Positions 36,166-45,100 of a DNA stretch of 64,000 bases are shown piece by piece. Position 1 is the stretch's first letter, and each line of letters opens with the position of its first letter. The notes under the pieces are model-generated. The model was given only the letters and a program-made list of their open reading frames with translations. It did not search any database and was not told the origin of the DNA. The stretch comes from Fibrella aestuarina BUZ 2. GTDB lineage: Bacteria; Bacteroidota; Bacteroidia; Cytophagales; Spirosomataceae. The stretch spans positions 6,585,815 to 6,649,814 of the forward strand of contig NC_020054.1 of NCBI RefSeq assembly GCF_000331105.1, read 5' to 3'. Position numbers and translations under genes: made by a program.

Positions 36166-36666
36166 TCACGGGCGCCACCGGAACGATTTATCGTCGATGG
36201 CGCGCATCGTGCACAGAATTCCGTCGAGATGGTCGTACTCATGTTGCAGCAATTCCGACAGCGCATCGTCCAGGTGCCAGCGCTGCGGACGCCAGTGTTC
36301 GTCGAAGTAACGGATCGTGAGCGACTTGTGCCGACGGACCCGTACCAGCAGATTGGGGAAGCTCATGCAGTCGTCCCAAAGCTCAAATGTCTCGTCGCTG
36401 AGGTCTTCCAATACGGGATTGATAAACACCACCGGCCCCCGCCCGGCGGGTGGCGGTACATTCATGTAGATGAGCCGCTTCATGATTCCCAGCTGTGGGG
36501 CGGCAATGGCCCGGCCGAAGTTGTACTTGGCCCGGATCTCCTCCATCACATTATGGAGATCGGCCACCCAACCGGCCACCAGCGGTAGCTCATCAGGCTC
36601 GACCTCGGCGCAGATCTCATACAGGCGGGGGTCGCCCAGCAGGAGCAGATCAGCCAGTCCTTTCAT
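36166..36666 (-). CDS. peptide deformylase family protein, divergent motif 2
   Basis: A 166-residue deformylase-fold protein. Motif 1 (GxGLAAPQ) reads GRAIAAPQLG. Motif 3 is HEYDHLDG with both zinc His and the catalytic Glu. Motif 2, normally EGCLS, reads WDDCMSF: the metal-binding Cys is kept but the preceding Glu-Gly pair is not. Deformylases remove the formyl group from nascent proteins. The intact metal ligands suggest an active enzyme, though the altered motif suggests a secondary paralogue with shifted substrate preference rather than the housekeeping Def. The SGNH gene lies immediately downstream (3-base gap before its first possible overlap). Confidence 0.82.
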   Translation of the reverse strand: MKGLADLLLLGDPRLYEICAEVEPDELPLVAGWVADLHNVMEEIRAKYNFGRAIAAPQLGIMKRLIYMNVPPPAGRGPVVFINPVLEDLSDETFELWDDCMSFPNLLVRVRRHKSLTIRYFDEHWRPQRWHLDDALSELLQHEYDHLDGILCTMRAIDDKSFRWRP

Positions 36667-36669
36667 ACG

Positions 36670-37497
36670 TCAATACTGCTTGAAGAGCTTGATCAACTGG
36701 CGGCTAATGACCGTGTAGCCTTTATCCGACGGATGCAGGCCATCGTAGGTCATGGCCATCGACTCCGGTGGGTAGGGGTATTCGTCGGTCGCCGGGTTAA
36801 ACGGTAGGTCGACAAACGCTGGGTAAGGGTAGTTGGTGTATTGGCCCGTCGACGGTTTTTTTACCCGCTTGAACCGAACCAGTTTGTCTATCGCCAGCTG
36901 TCGGGTATGGTACAGATCCACGACCGGCAATTGCGCATAGCGACCAATCGAGTCGATGGCGTTGGCAAAGGCTTCGAGCGTCTGTCCGGACTTATTGGGC
37001 TTGTAGGAGCCGTAGGCGTTGTTTTTGTAATTAAAGAGATACACAAAATCAACGCGCTGCATGGGCGTAATCAGCACGATTGGCGCCGCCGGATTCAGCG
37101 TCCGCAGCTTATCGACAATCAGGCGAAAAGAGCCGTAGACGGTACCATTGCCGGTATTAGTCTGGTAATCACTGAGCCGACCCAAGGGCCGCCCGGCCCA
37201 CCAGTCGTTGGTCCCCAGAAAAACGGTATACAGATCAGCCGGGGCAATGCCTAGCTTGTCGATCTGCTGCGCGATCTGCCCGGCCGTCCAGCCATTATGG
37301 CCCTGATTAACGTACCTGAGGTAGGGCAATTTCTCGACGACCTGCGTCATGTACCCTTTCGTGATCCGGTGCTGCGTTTCGTCGGTGTGGTCGTTCAGGT
37401 ACGTTATGGAGTCGCCAATCGCTACCCAGGCCATCTCTTTATGCCTGAACGAACTGAGTAATCCGGTCAGAATGACCAGCAGGAGCAGTGGTTTCAT
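36670..37497 (-). CDS. SGNH/GDSL-family hydrolase
   Basis: A 275-residue exported hydrolase. After a signal-like MKPLLLLVILTGLLSSF comes WVAIGDSITY (block I, nucleophile Ser), VNQGHNGWTAGQ (block II Gly/Asn), VFLGTNDWW (block III GTND, oxyanion Asn) and YDGLHPSDKGY (block V, Asp/His). It is likely an esterase acting on carbohydrate or lipid acyl groups in the envelope. The ATG at 37497 was chosen because the signal peptide starts there; a longer in-frame start at 37575 would overlap the next gene. Confidence 0.9.
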   Translation of the reverse strand: MKPLLLLVILTGLLSSFRHKEMAWVAIGDSITYLNDHTDETQHRITKGYMTQVVEKLPYLRYVNQGHNGWTAGQIAQQIDKLGIAPADLYTVFLGTNDWWAGRPLGRLSDYQTNTGNGTVYGSFRLIVDKLRTLNPAAPIVLITPMQRVDFVYLFNYKNNAYGSYKPNKSGQTLEAFANAIDSIGRYAQLPVVDLYHTRQLAIDKLVRFKRVKKPSTGQYTNYPYPAFVDLPFNPATDEYPYPPESMAMTYDGLHPSDKGYTVISRQLIKLFKQY

Positions 37498-37552
37498 GCC
37501 GCCCAATATACAGCAAAGCCGTGACTCAGCTATAAGCTCGGGGTCGCGTTGA

Positions 37553-37924
37553 TCAGCTAGCCAGCTGCCAGACACTCTCTACCTGCAACGCGTATCGGGC
37601 AGGCTGGATTTCGGCCAATGACACAATAACCAGGTACGTACCTGACGCAACAAGCGCATAGCTAGTGCGCAGCCCATCTTCATTTTTATACAAGCCTGAT
37701 AAGGCACTTTTCTTCAGGCCGGAGGCAACCACAAGCCGCTCAAAGCTGGGTACGTCGATCTGCTCGCCAAGCGATTCTATCTCGTTGAGTTGAACGTCCT
37801 TAATGGCAAACGTCAACGTTTCCCCACTGGTCAACTGGAGTTGTAAGGGCTTATCAATAACGTCCGCTTCGGTGCCCGATACGTATTCTTTTTGAGGCAG
37901 CCGATTAGCTAATTTAATTACCAA
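37553..37924 (-). CDS. unknown protein downstream of the Imm1-like gene
   Basis: A ~123-residue protein with no motif I recognise. It looks like a small beta-rich soluble protein (LQLQLTSGETLTFAIKDVQ, SYALVASGTYLVIVSL) with no signal peptide or membrane helix. The reading frame opens right after a stop with TTG at 37924 and contains no ATG near its beginning, so the start is uncertain. It follows the immunity gene on the same strand after 19 bases, as the last gene of the type VI effector module. It may be a second immunity or accessory protein, but this rests on position only. Confidence 0.6.
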   Translation of the reverse strand: MVIKLANRLPQKEYVSGTEADVIDKPLQLQLTSGETLTFAIKDVQLNEIESLGEQIDVPSFERLVVASGLKKSALSGLYKNEDGLRTSYALVASGTYLVIVSLAEIQPARYALQVESVWQLAS

Positions 37925-37943
37925 CTAAGTTACGGTTATAGTG

Positions 37944-38348
37944 TCAGTCTTCCTCCCAAATAAGGGAAGGATCCATCTGTTCGTTTTTGACAAAATATTG
38001 GATTGCTTGTTCGGCCAATTGCCTGTCAATTACAATCGCCGGAGGGAATGTGCCCGCCTGTCCACCTGTAACAACCTCAATCTCATCAGCCTCATCTTCA
38101 GGTGCGACATTGGGGTTGATTAAATTAAAATACGCTTCCTGTTCACCTTGTGTATAGGTACAGACATAAGCGCCAAGCCCCCCCCCAATCATTAAGTGTC
38201 CATCAGAGGCGCCTAATACCAGTTGAGTGTATTCTTTCTGATTAAGCGCTGTTAGGCGTTCTATAACAAGATTTATGTCGGATGGACTAATAGTTTTAGT
38301 TACACTTTCGTTGCGATTAGCCGACCAAACATCGTAATCGAGTTCCAT
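37944..38348 (-). CDS. Imm1-like immunity protein
   Basis: A 134-residue acidic protein (many Asp/Glu, ends LIWEED) resembling the Imm1 family. It has an N-terminal helix region (SDINLVIERLTALNQKEYTQLVL), then DGHLMIGGGLGAYVCTYTQGEQEAYFNLINP, matching the Imm1 pattern of a hydrophobic strand with GGG and an aromatic strand ending in NP, and a C-terminal helix (PPAIVIDRQLAEQAIQYFVKNEQ). Imm1 proteins commonly sit beside deaminase-fold toxins. It begins 3 bases after the stop of the deaminase toxin gene, the classical toxin-then-immunity order. It probably binds and blocks the toxin's active site in the producing cell. Confidence 0.75.
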   Translation of the reverse strand: MELDYDVWSANRNESVTKTISPSDINLVIERLTALNQKEYTQLVLGASDGHLMIGGGLGAYVCTYTQGEQEAYFNLINPNVAPEDEADEIEVVTGGQAGTFPPAIVIDRQLAEQAIQYFVKNEQMDPSLIWEED

Positions 38349-38351
38349 TGA

Positions 38352-39740
38352 TTATTTTGCTTTAGGGGGGTAGTAAACCTTAGTTCCGCTAGGCGAATGT
38401 ACTGTTATTTTCTCTACCCCAAGTTCTCTAGCCAGCGACCCAATGCCGTTGTATTTTCCGCAGGCATCACAAGCATCCCGATCAACCCACATTTCAGCCT
38501 CTTTGGCTGTACCTTTTTTGCCTGCATTTATTGCCTTTTGGACGGCCTCTGCCTCTGCATGTGTTTTAGTTTGCGCATTTGCCTTTAGAGTCACCTTTGT
38601 TTTAGGCTTCTGGTACTTGCTATTTGCCCCATAGAATTCATCGTTACCTATCTTAATTTTAGAGACAGTAGCATCATCTGTGGCCGATCCCGCTGGTGGT
38701 AAACTTAGGCGTTTTCGTTCTGCAGCAACATCATCGAAATGCTGTTGCCGTGTTTTGGCAAGTGTTGCACTTTTATTTTTCTTCTGCCTAGCCGCTTCCT
38801 GGGCTTCCCGCATGACTTGCTGCAACTTGCCAGCCCCCTTCTGCAAGCGAGCCACCAGCAGGCCGATACGCTCTTCCAGGTAGACCCACACGGCTCTAGC
38901 CGTGATGCGCCCGCCACCCAGCACGGTCAGCCGACGGACGGCCCCACCCGCAAACAAAATGTCGATCACGTCCAGCCCGCCCCGCAGAATAGCCTGCGCG
39001 AAGAGCTTACCTGCGGCGTCGATTTCTGCCTGATCTTTGGCGGCTATCGCTTTATGGTAAAACTCCACCAGCAGGGGCAGCACGTTCATTAGCAGGTCGT
39101 AGACCGCCACCGCTCCCATCAGAATCAACGCAATCTCACCCCCCAGCACGAAAATGGCGGTAACGGCCACGATTAGCAGCATACCCTGCCAGGTAAGCAA
39201 GCTGTCGATAATCTTCTGCACCGTTTCGACGACCTGACCCGGTAATTGCCGAATCCCGCTGGCCATCGCCAGTTTAAGCCGGTCCCACTCGCTGAGGTTA
39301 GCCGGTTTAGGCTGAACCGCCTGCACGGCCTGAAGCCCCTGCGTGGTTTCCCATGAGTGCTTCAATTGCACCCACTGGTGGTGAAGGTTTCCCTGCCGCA
39401 CAATCAGCAATTCACGTTCGTTGTAGATGAACGTATGGACCTGCCCCTTCCCCATTTCGCTGATACGCCGCATCCGTATGTGCGACGACAAGGCCTGTTC
39501 CAAACCAGCCGGTGCCGGAGGGCCGTAAACGCGGGGCTGGGTACGTTGCGGCGCCATTGCCGGGCTATGGGCAGGTACCTGCTGCTGCCTGTTTTGTGGC
39601 ACCGGCATGCCCTGCGAAGGCAACCCACGCGAACTAGACGTTGCCATGACGCCTTGCGGATGCTTACGTACCCAATCGATAACGGCGTTTTCAACAGTCC
39701 GTTTGTTGACTGGTCCCGACAGAATCAGTTTGTATTCCAT
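38352..39740 (-). CDS. type VI effector candidate with C-terminal cytidine-deaminase-fold toxin domain
   Basis: A 462-residue modular protein. Residues 1-40 form a small N-terminal domain (MEYKLILSGPVNKRTVENAV). Residues ~40-80 are a Pro/Gln linker, and ~100-130 a short beta-rich part. A strongly hydrophobic pair of helices at ~186-225 could act in translocation. A charged helical region runs ~285-330. The C-terminal ~130 residues hold a complete deaminase zinc site: THAE at ~394-396 and CDAC at 424/427, followed by SLARELGVEKITVHSPSGTKVYYPP, the strand pattern of SCP1.201/DddA-like deaminases. It likely deaminates a nucleic acid or nucleotide in rival cells. It is preceded by two TssD (Hcp) genes and followed by Imm1. 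No signal peptide is present, as expected for type VI cargo. Confidence 0.8.
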   Translation of the reverse strand: MEYKLILSGPVNKRTVENAVIDWVRKHPQGVMATSSSRGLPSQGMPVPQNRQQQVPAHSPAMAPQRTQPRVYGPPAPAGLEQALSSHIRMRRISEMGKGQVHTFIYNERELLIVRQGNLHHQWVQLKHSWETTQGLQAVQAVQPKPANLSEWDRLKLAMASGIRQLPGQVVETVQKIIDSLLTWQGMLLIVAVTAIFVLGGEIALILMGAVAVYDLLMNVLPLLVEFYHKAIAAKDQAEIDAAGKLFAQAILRGGLDVIDILFAGGAVRRLTVLGGGRITARAVWVYLEERIGLLVARLQKGAGKLQQVMREAQEAARQKKNKSATLAKTRQQHFDDVAAERKRLSLPPAGSATDDATVSKIKIGNDEFYGANSKYQKPKTKVTLKANAQTKTHAEAEAVQKAINAGKKGTAKEAEMWVDRDACDACGKYNGIGSLARELGVEKITVHSPSGTKVYYPPKAK

Positions 39741-39818
39741 AAGCCCAGTGAATCAATCACAACGAATACTGACTAGTTATACCTGTTACACGGCTACCCA
39801 ATTACGATCTGTCGAGCC

Positions 39819-40232
39819 TTACTGACCGGGTTTCCAGTCGAGCCACATATTATCGTGTTCGGCGTTATTGAGGTTGATCCGCCGCGCTGTCAGGCCGAGG
39901 TCAAAGGTATAGGCGGCTGTGGTGCTGCCCGATACAAACACCTCGCGGTATTCAACGCAGTAGGTATCGTAAAACTGAAGCGTCTTTAACGTGCCTCCTT
40001 CGCTGTCTTTAAAAACGATTTTACCACTCAGCGACTTCAGCGGATCGACGCCCCAACTGGCCAGTGTACCGTTGTCAGTACCCAACAGCGTCACCCGGAT
40101 CAGCCCGCTACGTACCCCGGCGTTGGGTCGGCCGCGCACATCATCGGGCTGGTTAAACTGGTAATGGCAATGCATCAGCACCATCGGGTCCATGCCCGGT
40201 ATATGAAACGTTGATTCAAACGAAGCAGCCAT
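39819..40232 (-). CDS. tssD: TssD/Hcp type VI secretion tube protein, second copy
   Basis: A 137-residue protein of the Bacteroidetes TssD (Hcp-like tube) family. The pattern includes MHCHYQFNQPDDVRGRPNAGVRSGLIRVTL (the D-x-x-GRP tract followed by a glycine-rich strand), LSGKIVFKD, TLKTLQFYDTYCVEYREVF and ARRINLNNAEHDNMWLDW, ending in the conserved H-x-N-x-W. Hcp rings stack into the inner tube of the type VI system and carry cargo. It follows the first copy by 33 bases and precedes the effector gene by 78. Sheath and baseplate genes are absent from the window. A longer N-terminus (FESTFHIPGMDPM) distinguishes it from copy one. Confidence 0.85.
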   Translation of the reverse strand: MAASFESTFHIPGMDPMVLMHCHYQFNQPDDVRGRPNAGVRSGLIRVTLLGTDNGTLASWGVDPLKSLSGKIVFKDSEGGTLKTLQFYDTYCVEYREVFVSGSTTAAYTFDLGLTARRINLNNAEHDNMWLDWKPGQ

Positions 40233-40265
40233 ACAAGGAGGGGGTTGGCCTGAAGGTTATGAATA

Positions 40266-40670
40266 TCAATTGGCTTCGATGGGAGGCCAATGGTTATCGT
40301 GGTTGATGGAACCGATACTGAGCTTTTCCGGTGAAATGACGATGGTTGTCACCATATCAGCAGAGTTGTTGGTGCCATCAAAATCTTCCTGTAGATCCAG
40401 ACAGAACGCGTTCTGAAACGATACGGTTTTCAGCGTCACGCCCACCATATCCACATACGTGATGGTGCCGCTCCACTGCTTGGCGGGGTTGAACATCCAG
40501 TTGGTAACCAGTGGATCAGCGGTGGTGTTGAACGAGATCGTCAGCTTACCACCATACGTTGCCGAAGCCGGGCGACCCAGGGTATCGATCTCCTGATGCA
40601 TGTCCAGAATAACCGAGTTGACCCAAGTTTTAAAACTACCAACAGTGAGATAGGCGCTGAAGGATGACAC
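40266..40670 (-). CDS. tssD: TssD/Hcp type VI secretion tube protein, first copy
   Basis: A 134-residue TssD-family protein. Features are SAYLTVGSFKTWVNSVILDMHQEIDTLGRPASATYGGKL (L-x-V-G start, D-x-x-GRP, GGK strand), WSGTITYVD, TLKTVSFQNAFCLDLQEDF and PEKLSIGSINHDNHWP. It starts at GTG 40670; upstream in-frame codons reach a stop without an ATG. Sequence similarity to the next gene is family-level only, so the two are diverged rather than fresh duplicates. They may form a mixed tube or be matched to the cargo protein encoded next. Confidence 0.85.
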   Translation of the reverse strand: MSSFSAYLTVGSFKTWVNSVILDMHQEIDTLGRPASATYGGKLTISFNTTADPLVTNWMFNPAKQWSGTITYVDMVGVTLKTVSFQNAFCLDLQEDFDGTNNSADMVTTIVISPEKLSIGSINHDNHWPPIEAN

Positions 40671-40803
40671 GGAGCAGATAGCGGCGTTGAAAGGCCTGGC
40701 GTACAGGCGCGACCGACACTAAAAGTAACGGCTATCGGCTTACGATATATATCTACCGATGCAAAATGAACGGGTCTTTTTCGTAACCGGCACCGTAGCT
40801 ACC

Positions 40804-42063
40804 TCATTTCAACCGACGTACCCGCCGTAACCCTTTCCCGATCGCCTGAGCCAGCTTTTGCCGGAAGGCCGGGTCGGTAATCAGGGCTTCATCCGTACGA
40901 TTACTCAGAAACGGGCCTTCGACCAACAGGTTGGGGTAATCGGTAGGGCTGTTGAAAAAGAAATTGAAATGGCCCACGTTGCCAAATTCGCGGACGGGCA
41001 GCCGACGTAGCATCTCATCGAGTACCAGTTGGCTCCAGGGGCGAAAACCCAGGTGTTTGTAGTACGTACTTACCCCCTGCACCCCCACATTCCCCGACGA
41101 ATTGAAATGGATACTAACAAGCAAATGGGGCAATTGCTTCCGCATGGCCCGGATGCGCACCGATGGCACCAGATTGGTATCGGCATCACGTACCAGCACT
41201 ACCTGCGCTCCGGCGCGCGTCAGGTACGTGGCCAGCCGCCGGGCTACGTCGAGGGTGAGGTCTTTTTCCAGTTGGCCCGATTGGCTACCCCTCGCGCCGG
41301 TGTTACTACCGCCATGCCCCGCATCGACGGCGATCACCAGCCCTCGTAATGACCGCCCCGCTGGCGGGCGACGTACCCGGACCATAAGCGTGTTTTTCTG
41401 GTAATATACCGAATACCCCCAGTGCACTGGCCCCCGCTTTGGGCCTTTCAACGCCACGATAACCCGAATGTGCCCATCGCCCTCCGCTTCAAACCAGACG
41501 CGCTCGATCATCTGCGCCGACCTGAGTTGCGTGATCCAGTTGGTGTTGACATCGGCCCCAAATAGGTCGAGGATAAGGCGGTTGGGATCTACTTCCTGGC
41601 GAGTCTGGTACGGCAGGCGGTCGGGCAGGCGGATGGCTACGTAGTCGAAGAGCGAATCGCCCGAAACCGTCCAGTTGCCCGTCAGGTACGTTGTCGAGGC
41701 GGGTTGGGCGGCGACCAACGAGGCCGAATCGATACGTACCTGCTCGGTGGGTACGTAGGCTGTCTGATTGGGAGCCAACTGCACCCGATACAGGTTATTT
41801 TGCTGACCCGTCACTCGCAGCACCACGCCCGAATCAAGGGTTTCGCGTTTGGCGCCTCCCAAGCGGTCGGTACCGGCTCCGTAATAAAGATTCGTCAGGG
41901 ACGACGTAGTGCGGCCCAGCCGGGGAAAACGCGGCACGGTGTCGGCCAGTATAGGTGCAGGAGCGATGGTGTCCGGCACAACGGTCGGTACCGTCTGGGC
42001 CAGAGCGGCCGAGGTCATTAGCCAACAGAAAATGGACAAAAAGCGCATGTCAAGTCGAAGCAT
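40804..42063 (-). CDS. N-acetylmuramoyl-L-alanine amidase (Amidase_3)
   Basis: A 419-residue exported cell-wall amidase. A signal peptide is followed by an SH3-like region (about 60-110, LRVTGQQNNLYRVQLAPNQTAYVP), an AMIN-like beta region (about 120-225) and the zinc amidase domain (about 240-415). Zinc/catalytic motifs: VIAVDAGHGGSNTGA (His), EKDLTLDVARRL (Glu), LLVSIHFNSSG (His), and LLVEGPFLSN with the C-terminal catalytic Glu. It cleaves the peptide stem from glycan strands, as in daughter-cell separation. The annotated ATG at 42063 is 15 bases before an alternative ATG (MRFLSIFCWLMT) that would give a cleaner signal peptide. Confidence 0.93.
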   Translation of the reverse strand: MLRLDMRFLSIFCWLMTSAALAQTVPTVVPDTIAPAPILADTVPRFPRLGRTTSSLTNLYYGAGTDRLGGAKRETLDSGVVLRVTGQQNNLYRVQLAPNQTAYVPTEQVRIDSASLVAAQPASTTYLTGNWTVSGDSLFDYVAIRLPDRLPYQTRQEVDPNRLILDLFGADVNTNWITQLRSAQMIERVWFEAEGDGHIRVIVALKGPKRGPVHWGYSVYYQKNTLMVRVRRPPAGRSLRGLVIAVDAGHGGSNTGARGSQSGQLEKDLTLDVARRLATYLTRAGAQVVLVRDADTNLVPSVRIRAMRKQLPHLLVSIHFNSSGNVGVQGVSTYYKHLGFRPWSQLVLDEMLRRLPVREFGNVGHFNFFFNSPTDYPNLLVEGPFLSNRTDEALITDPAFRQKLAQAIGKGLRRVRRLK

Positions 42064-42130
42064 AAAGAAGGGGCGCAGATGGCCTGTCGACTACCTGCGC
42101 CCCTTTTCTGAAGCGTGAAGCTACCCAATC

Positions 42131-45100
42131 CTAGAAGCCTTCCTTCTCGTCTTCTTTATCTTTTTTCTCTTCCTTCGGCTTGGGCGGTTCTTTCTTGGCG
42201 ACCGTTGGCTTGCCTTTGGCCGCTTCCGTTTTAGCCGTCGCCGTCTTGCCTTTGCCTGTCGCCTTGGTTTTGGGAGCGGGTTCTGCCGTTGGCGTAGCCG
42301 CTGGGTCGGTTGCTTCTTCGTCAGCGGCGGCAGGCTCAGCTTTCGCCGTTGTCGCTTTGGTGGCGGCTTTGCCTTTAGCCGGTTTAGCCGTCGGGGCTGA
42401 CGTCGGCTCGGTTTCGCCACCGAAGCCGTCCGCCTCTTTGGCCACGGTCGGCTCGGTGGGGGCGGGCTTGGCTTTAGGTTTGGGAGCGGTTTTGGGCTTA
42501 GTGCGCACCTTGTACTGAATCTCGTACCGCTCCACGAAGGCCGACTTATCTTCCATGTCACCCGGCACGATGGCGAGGCTAGTTTTGGTCGATTTGCTGT
42601 TTCTCAGCAGCGCCGTGATGCGGTCGTTGATTTCCTGTTCCGACGTCACAATGGCCAGCTGACCACCCGTGCCGCCAGCGGGGCGGTAGTCGTAGAACAC
42701 CCACACGTCGGGCGACGAGGCCAGATACAGACTCAGTTCATCGCCATTGCCGCCCTTCCGGATCTCGATATAGCCGTCCATCTGCGCATTGATGTCGGCC
42801 GTCTGGATGTTCGACACCCCCAGCTTACCCACGCTGTAGAACGCGTTATGCAGTTCCGACCAGCGCAGGTTCGCATCGGCCAGCACCAGCGAGGTGTTCA
42901 GCTTGGGCGAAGCCGACGACAGCACCACGTGCTGATTCTGCGCCCGGTTGCGGTAGTCGTCAACGGCTTTTTTGCCAATCAGCGGGAGCATCTTGTCGGA
43001 GATCCGGTTCAGATCGTCGTCGGCGGGGGTGTCGTTGCGCTCTTCGAGGTTGGCTTCGACCAGCTTGCCGGCAATGAGCGTATTGATTGGCTCGGGAATA
43101 GCAAACGTTAGCGCCATGAGCGCGTTGATCCGGTACGTACTGCTGTCGACGTTGGCGCGGGCCGACCCACTCGCCAGCAGGTACTGGTTGGGGCGGGTAG
43201 CCAGCAGGTTCATCGCGCCCCGGAACGTCATGATGCCCTTCTCGTCGTTGAACAGGAAGGTGTTGTCAAAATCGTCGCCGAGGCCTTCGGTGCCCAATTT
43301 GGTACCGATGCGGAAGGTTTTGTCTTTTTCGTCGTAGCGCATGTAGCCCTCCGCCCGGAAAATGTCATCGTCGCGGTTGTCTTCCTTCGGCGACATGAAC
43401 GTCGGGTAGATACCGGGGCTACCGTAGCGGCTCTGCAAACCCGCCACCAGCACCTGATCGCCGTCGTTTTTCAGCTTGTCGTTGACCGGAATCTCGATGG
43501 TTTCGATCACCTTCTCCTTAAACGGAATCCAGCCACTGATGAGCGCCGGGCGTTTCTTGAGGGCGGGTTTGATAAACCCATCCAGCGCCAGGTCTTTCTC
43601 GGGCGCTTTGACCAGCACCGTTCCTTTAAACTGCATTTTCGGCGCCAGCATCAGCTTATCATTTTCGTCGATGTCGGCACTGGCCACGGTGTAATAAGTA
43701 GTCAACGGTTTATCAGCACCGCGCTTGCCTTTGCGGCCCGCGACGGGTTTGCTCGACGCCTTTGCGACAGCCCCCTCGTCCGGTTTGGCTTCTTTTAACT
43801 CGAAGCTACCCATCTTGATCGACGCCGTATCGCCTTTTGCCGTCGCGAACAGGTACGTGGCATCACCGGTGAAGCGCGTCCGCGACGCCACCTGAATGTT
43901 GGCTTTGCTCATGCGGTGGAACAACGTAGTCGTGTCCATCTCCAACCGGGCATTCTTGAACGGCATCATCTCGCCGTTTCGTCGTATCGTTACCTGTCCT
44001 TTTTCGGGATAGATGCGCGCATCGGCCGAGGTCACGTAAGGCACACCGCCCACGTTGAGCATCATCTTGTCGATGTCGTACTGCGCCGATCCCGCGTTGA
44101 AGGTCAGGCCTTCCTGCTCCTCAGCCGTCGCCGTAAACGTCGACGTCTTCACGTCGCCGCGCATGGCGATGGTTTTGTTTTTGACGTTCCACTGCGCCCG
44201 GTTAATGTTGGTTTTATAGGCCGCGTACGGAAACTCCATGCTCGGCCGCAGGGTATCTTCTACGCTGCGGTTGTCGAGGTTTGTGGCCAGATCAACCAGC
44301 CCTTTCACCTGGTCAAAATCGACGTTGAGTGCCGTGCCCACCAGCACGGGCTTAGGCGCAACACCTTTCACGTCGTTCAGGGCCAGAATCTGGAACTTGG
44401 CATCGTCGGCGGAATACCCGTCTCGGTTGAATTTGATACTCTCCGAACGGACTTCTGAATCGGTGCGGGTCAGCACCCCGTTGCCGAACAGCCCCGACGC
44501 CCGCAGCAGCAGATTGCCTTCCAGCTTAGTCGTCGCGTTGAAGAAGGTGAAGCTGTTTTTCTGGGTCGTAATCACCATGCTGTCGGCCTGGGGCCACCAC
44601 TTCATCGAGAAATCGTTGAGCGCCACGTTGGGGTAGTAGGTCTGCGCCACGCTTGGCTGACGAACCACGCGCTGCCCCTTTTTAGCCGGAGCCGCCGCCA
44701 CTTTGGTCGTCTGCGACTCCACGATCTGCCCCGTCGCGCCGCTGGCAATCACCGAGTCGGGCATAAAGAGCAGCTCTTTCGTGGTAAGCGAAGCCGCCAG
44801 GTGGTTCAACGTACCAGCCGCCTGTAACCCCTTTTTGTCCATCGTAATGTCGCCCGCAAACTTCACGTTCGACTTGGAGCCGTAGACCGGGTAGCCCCCC
44901 GCCGGTGGCGTGTGCACGAAACCCAGCGTCTGATCGGGCATGGTTTTCAGCTCGGCCTGAAACGGCGGCATGATCCCACCGGAATGGAACGTACCTACGA
45001 ACGAAATATCGCCCTTGCCCACGCTGTCGTTGTCGATGGCCGGTATCTTGAAGTACACCTTCCGGTCGTAGCGGCGGTCGCCCCGGTCTTCCTGATCAAA

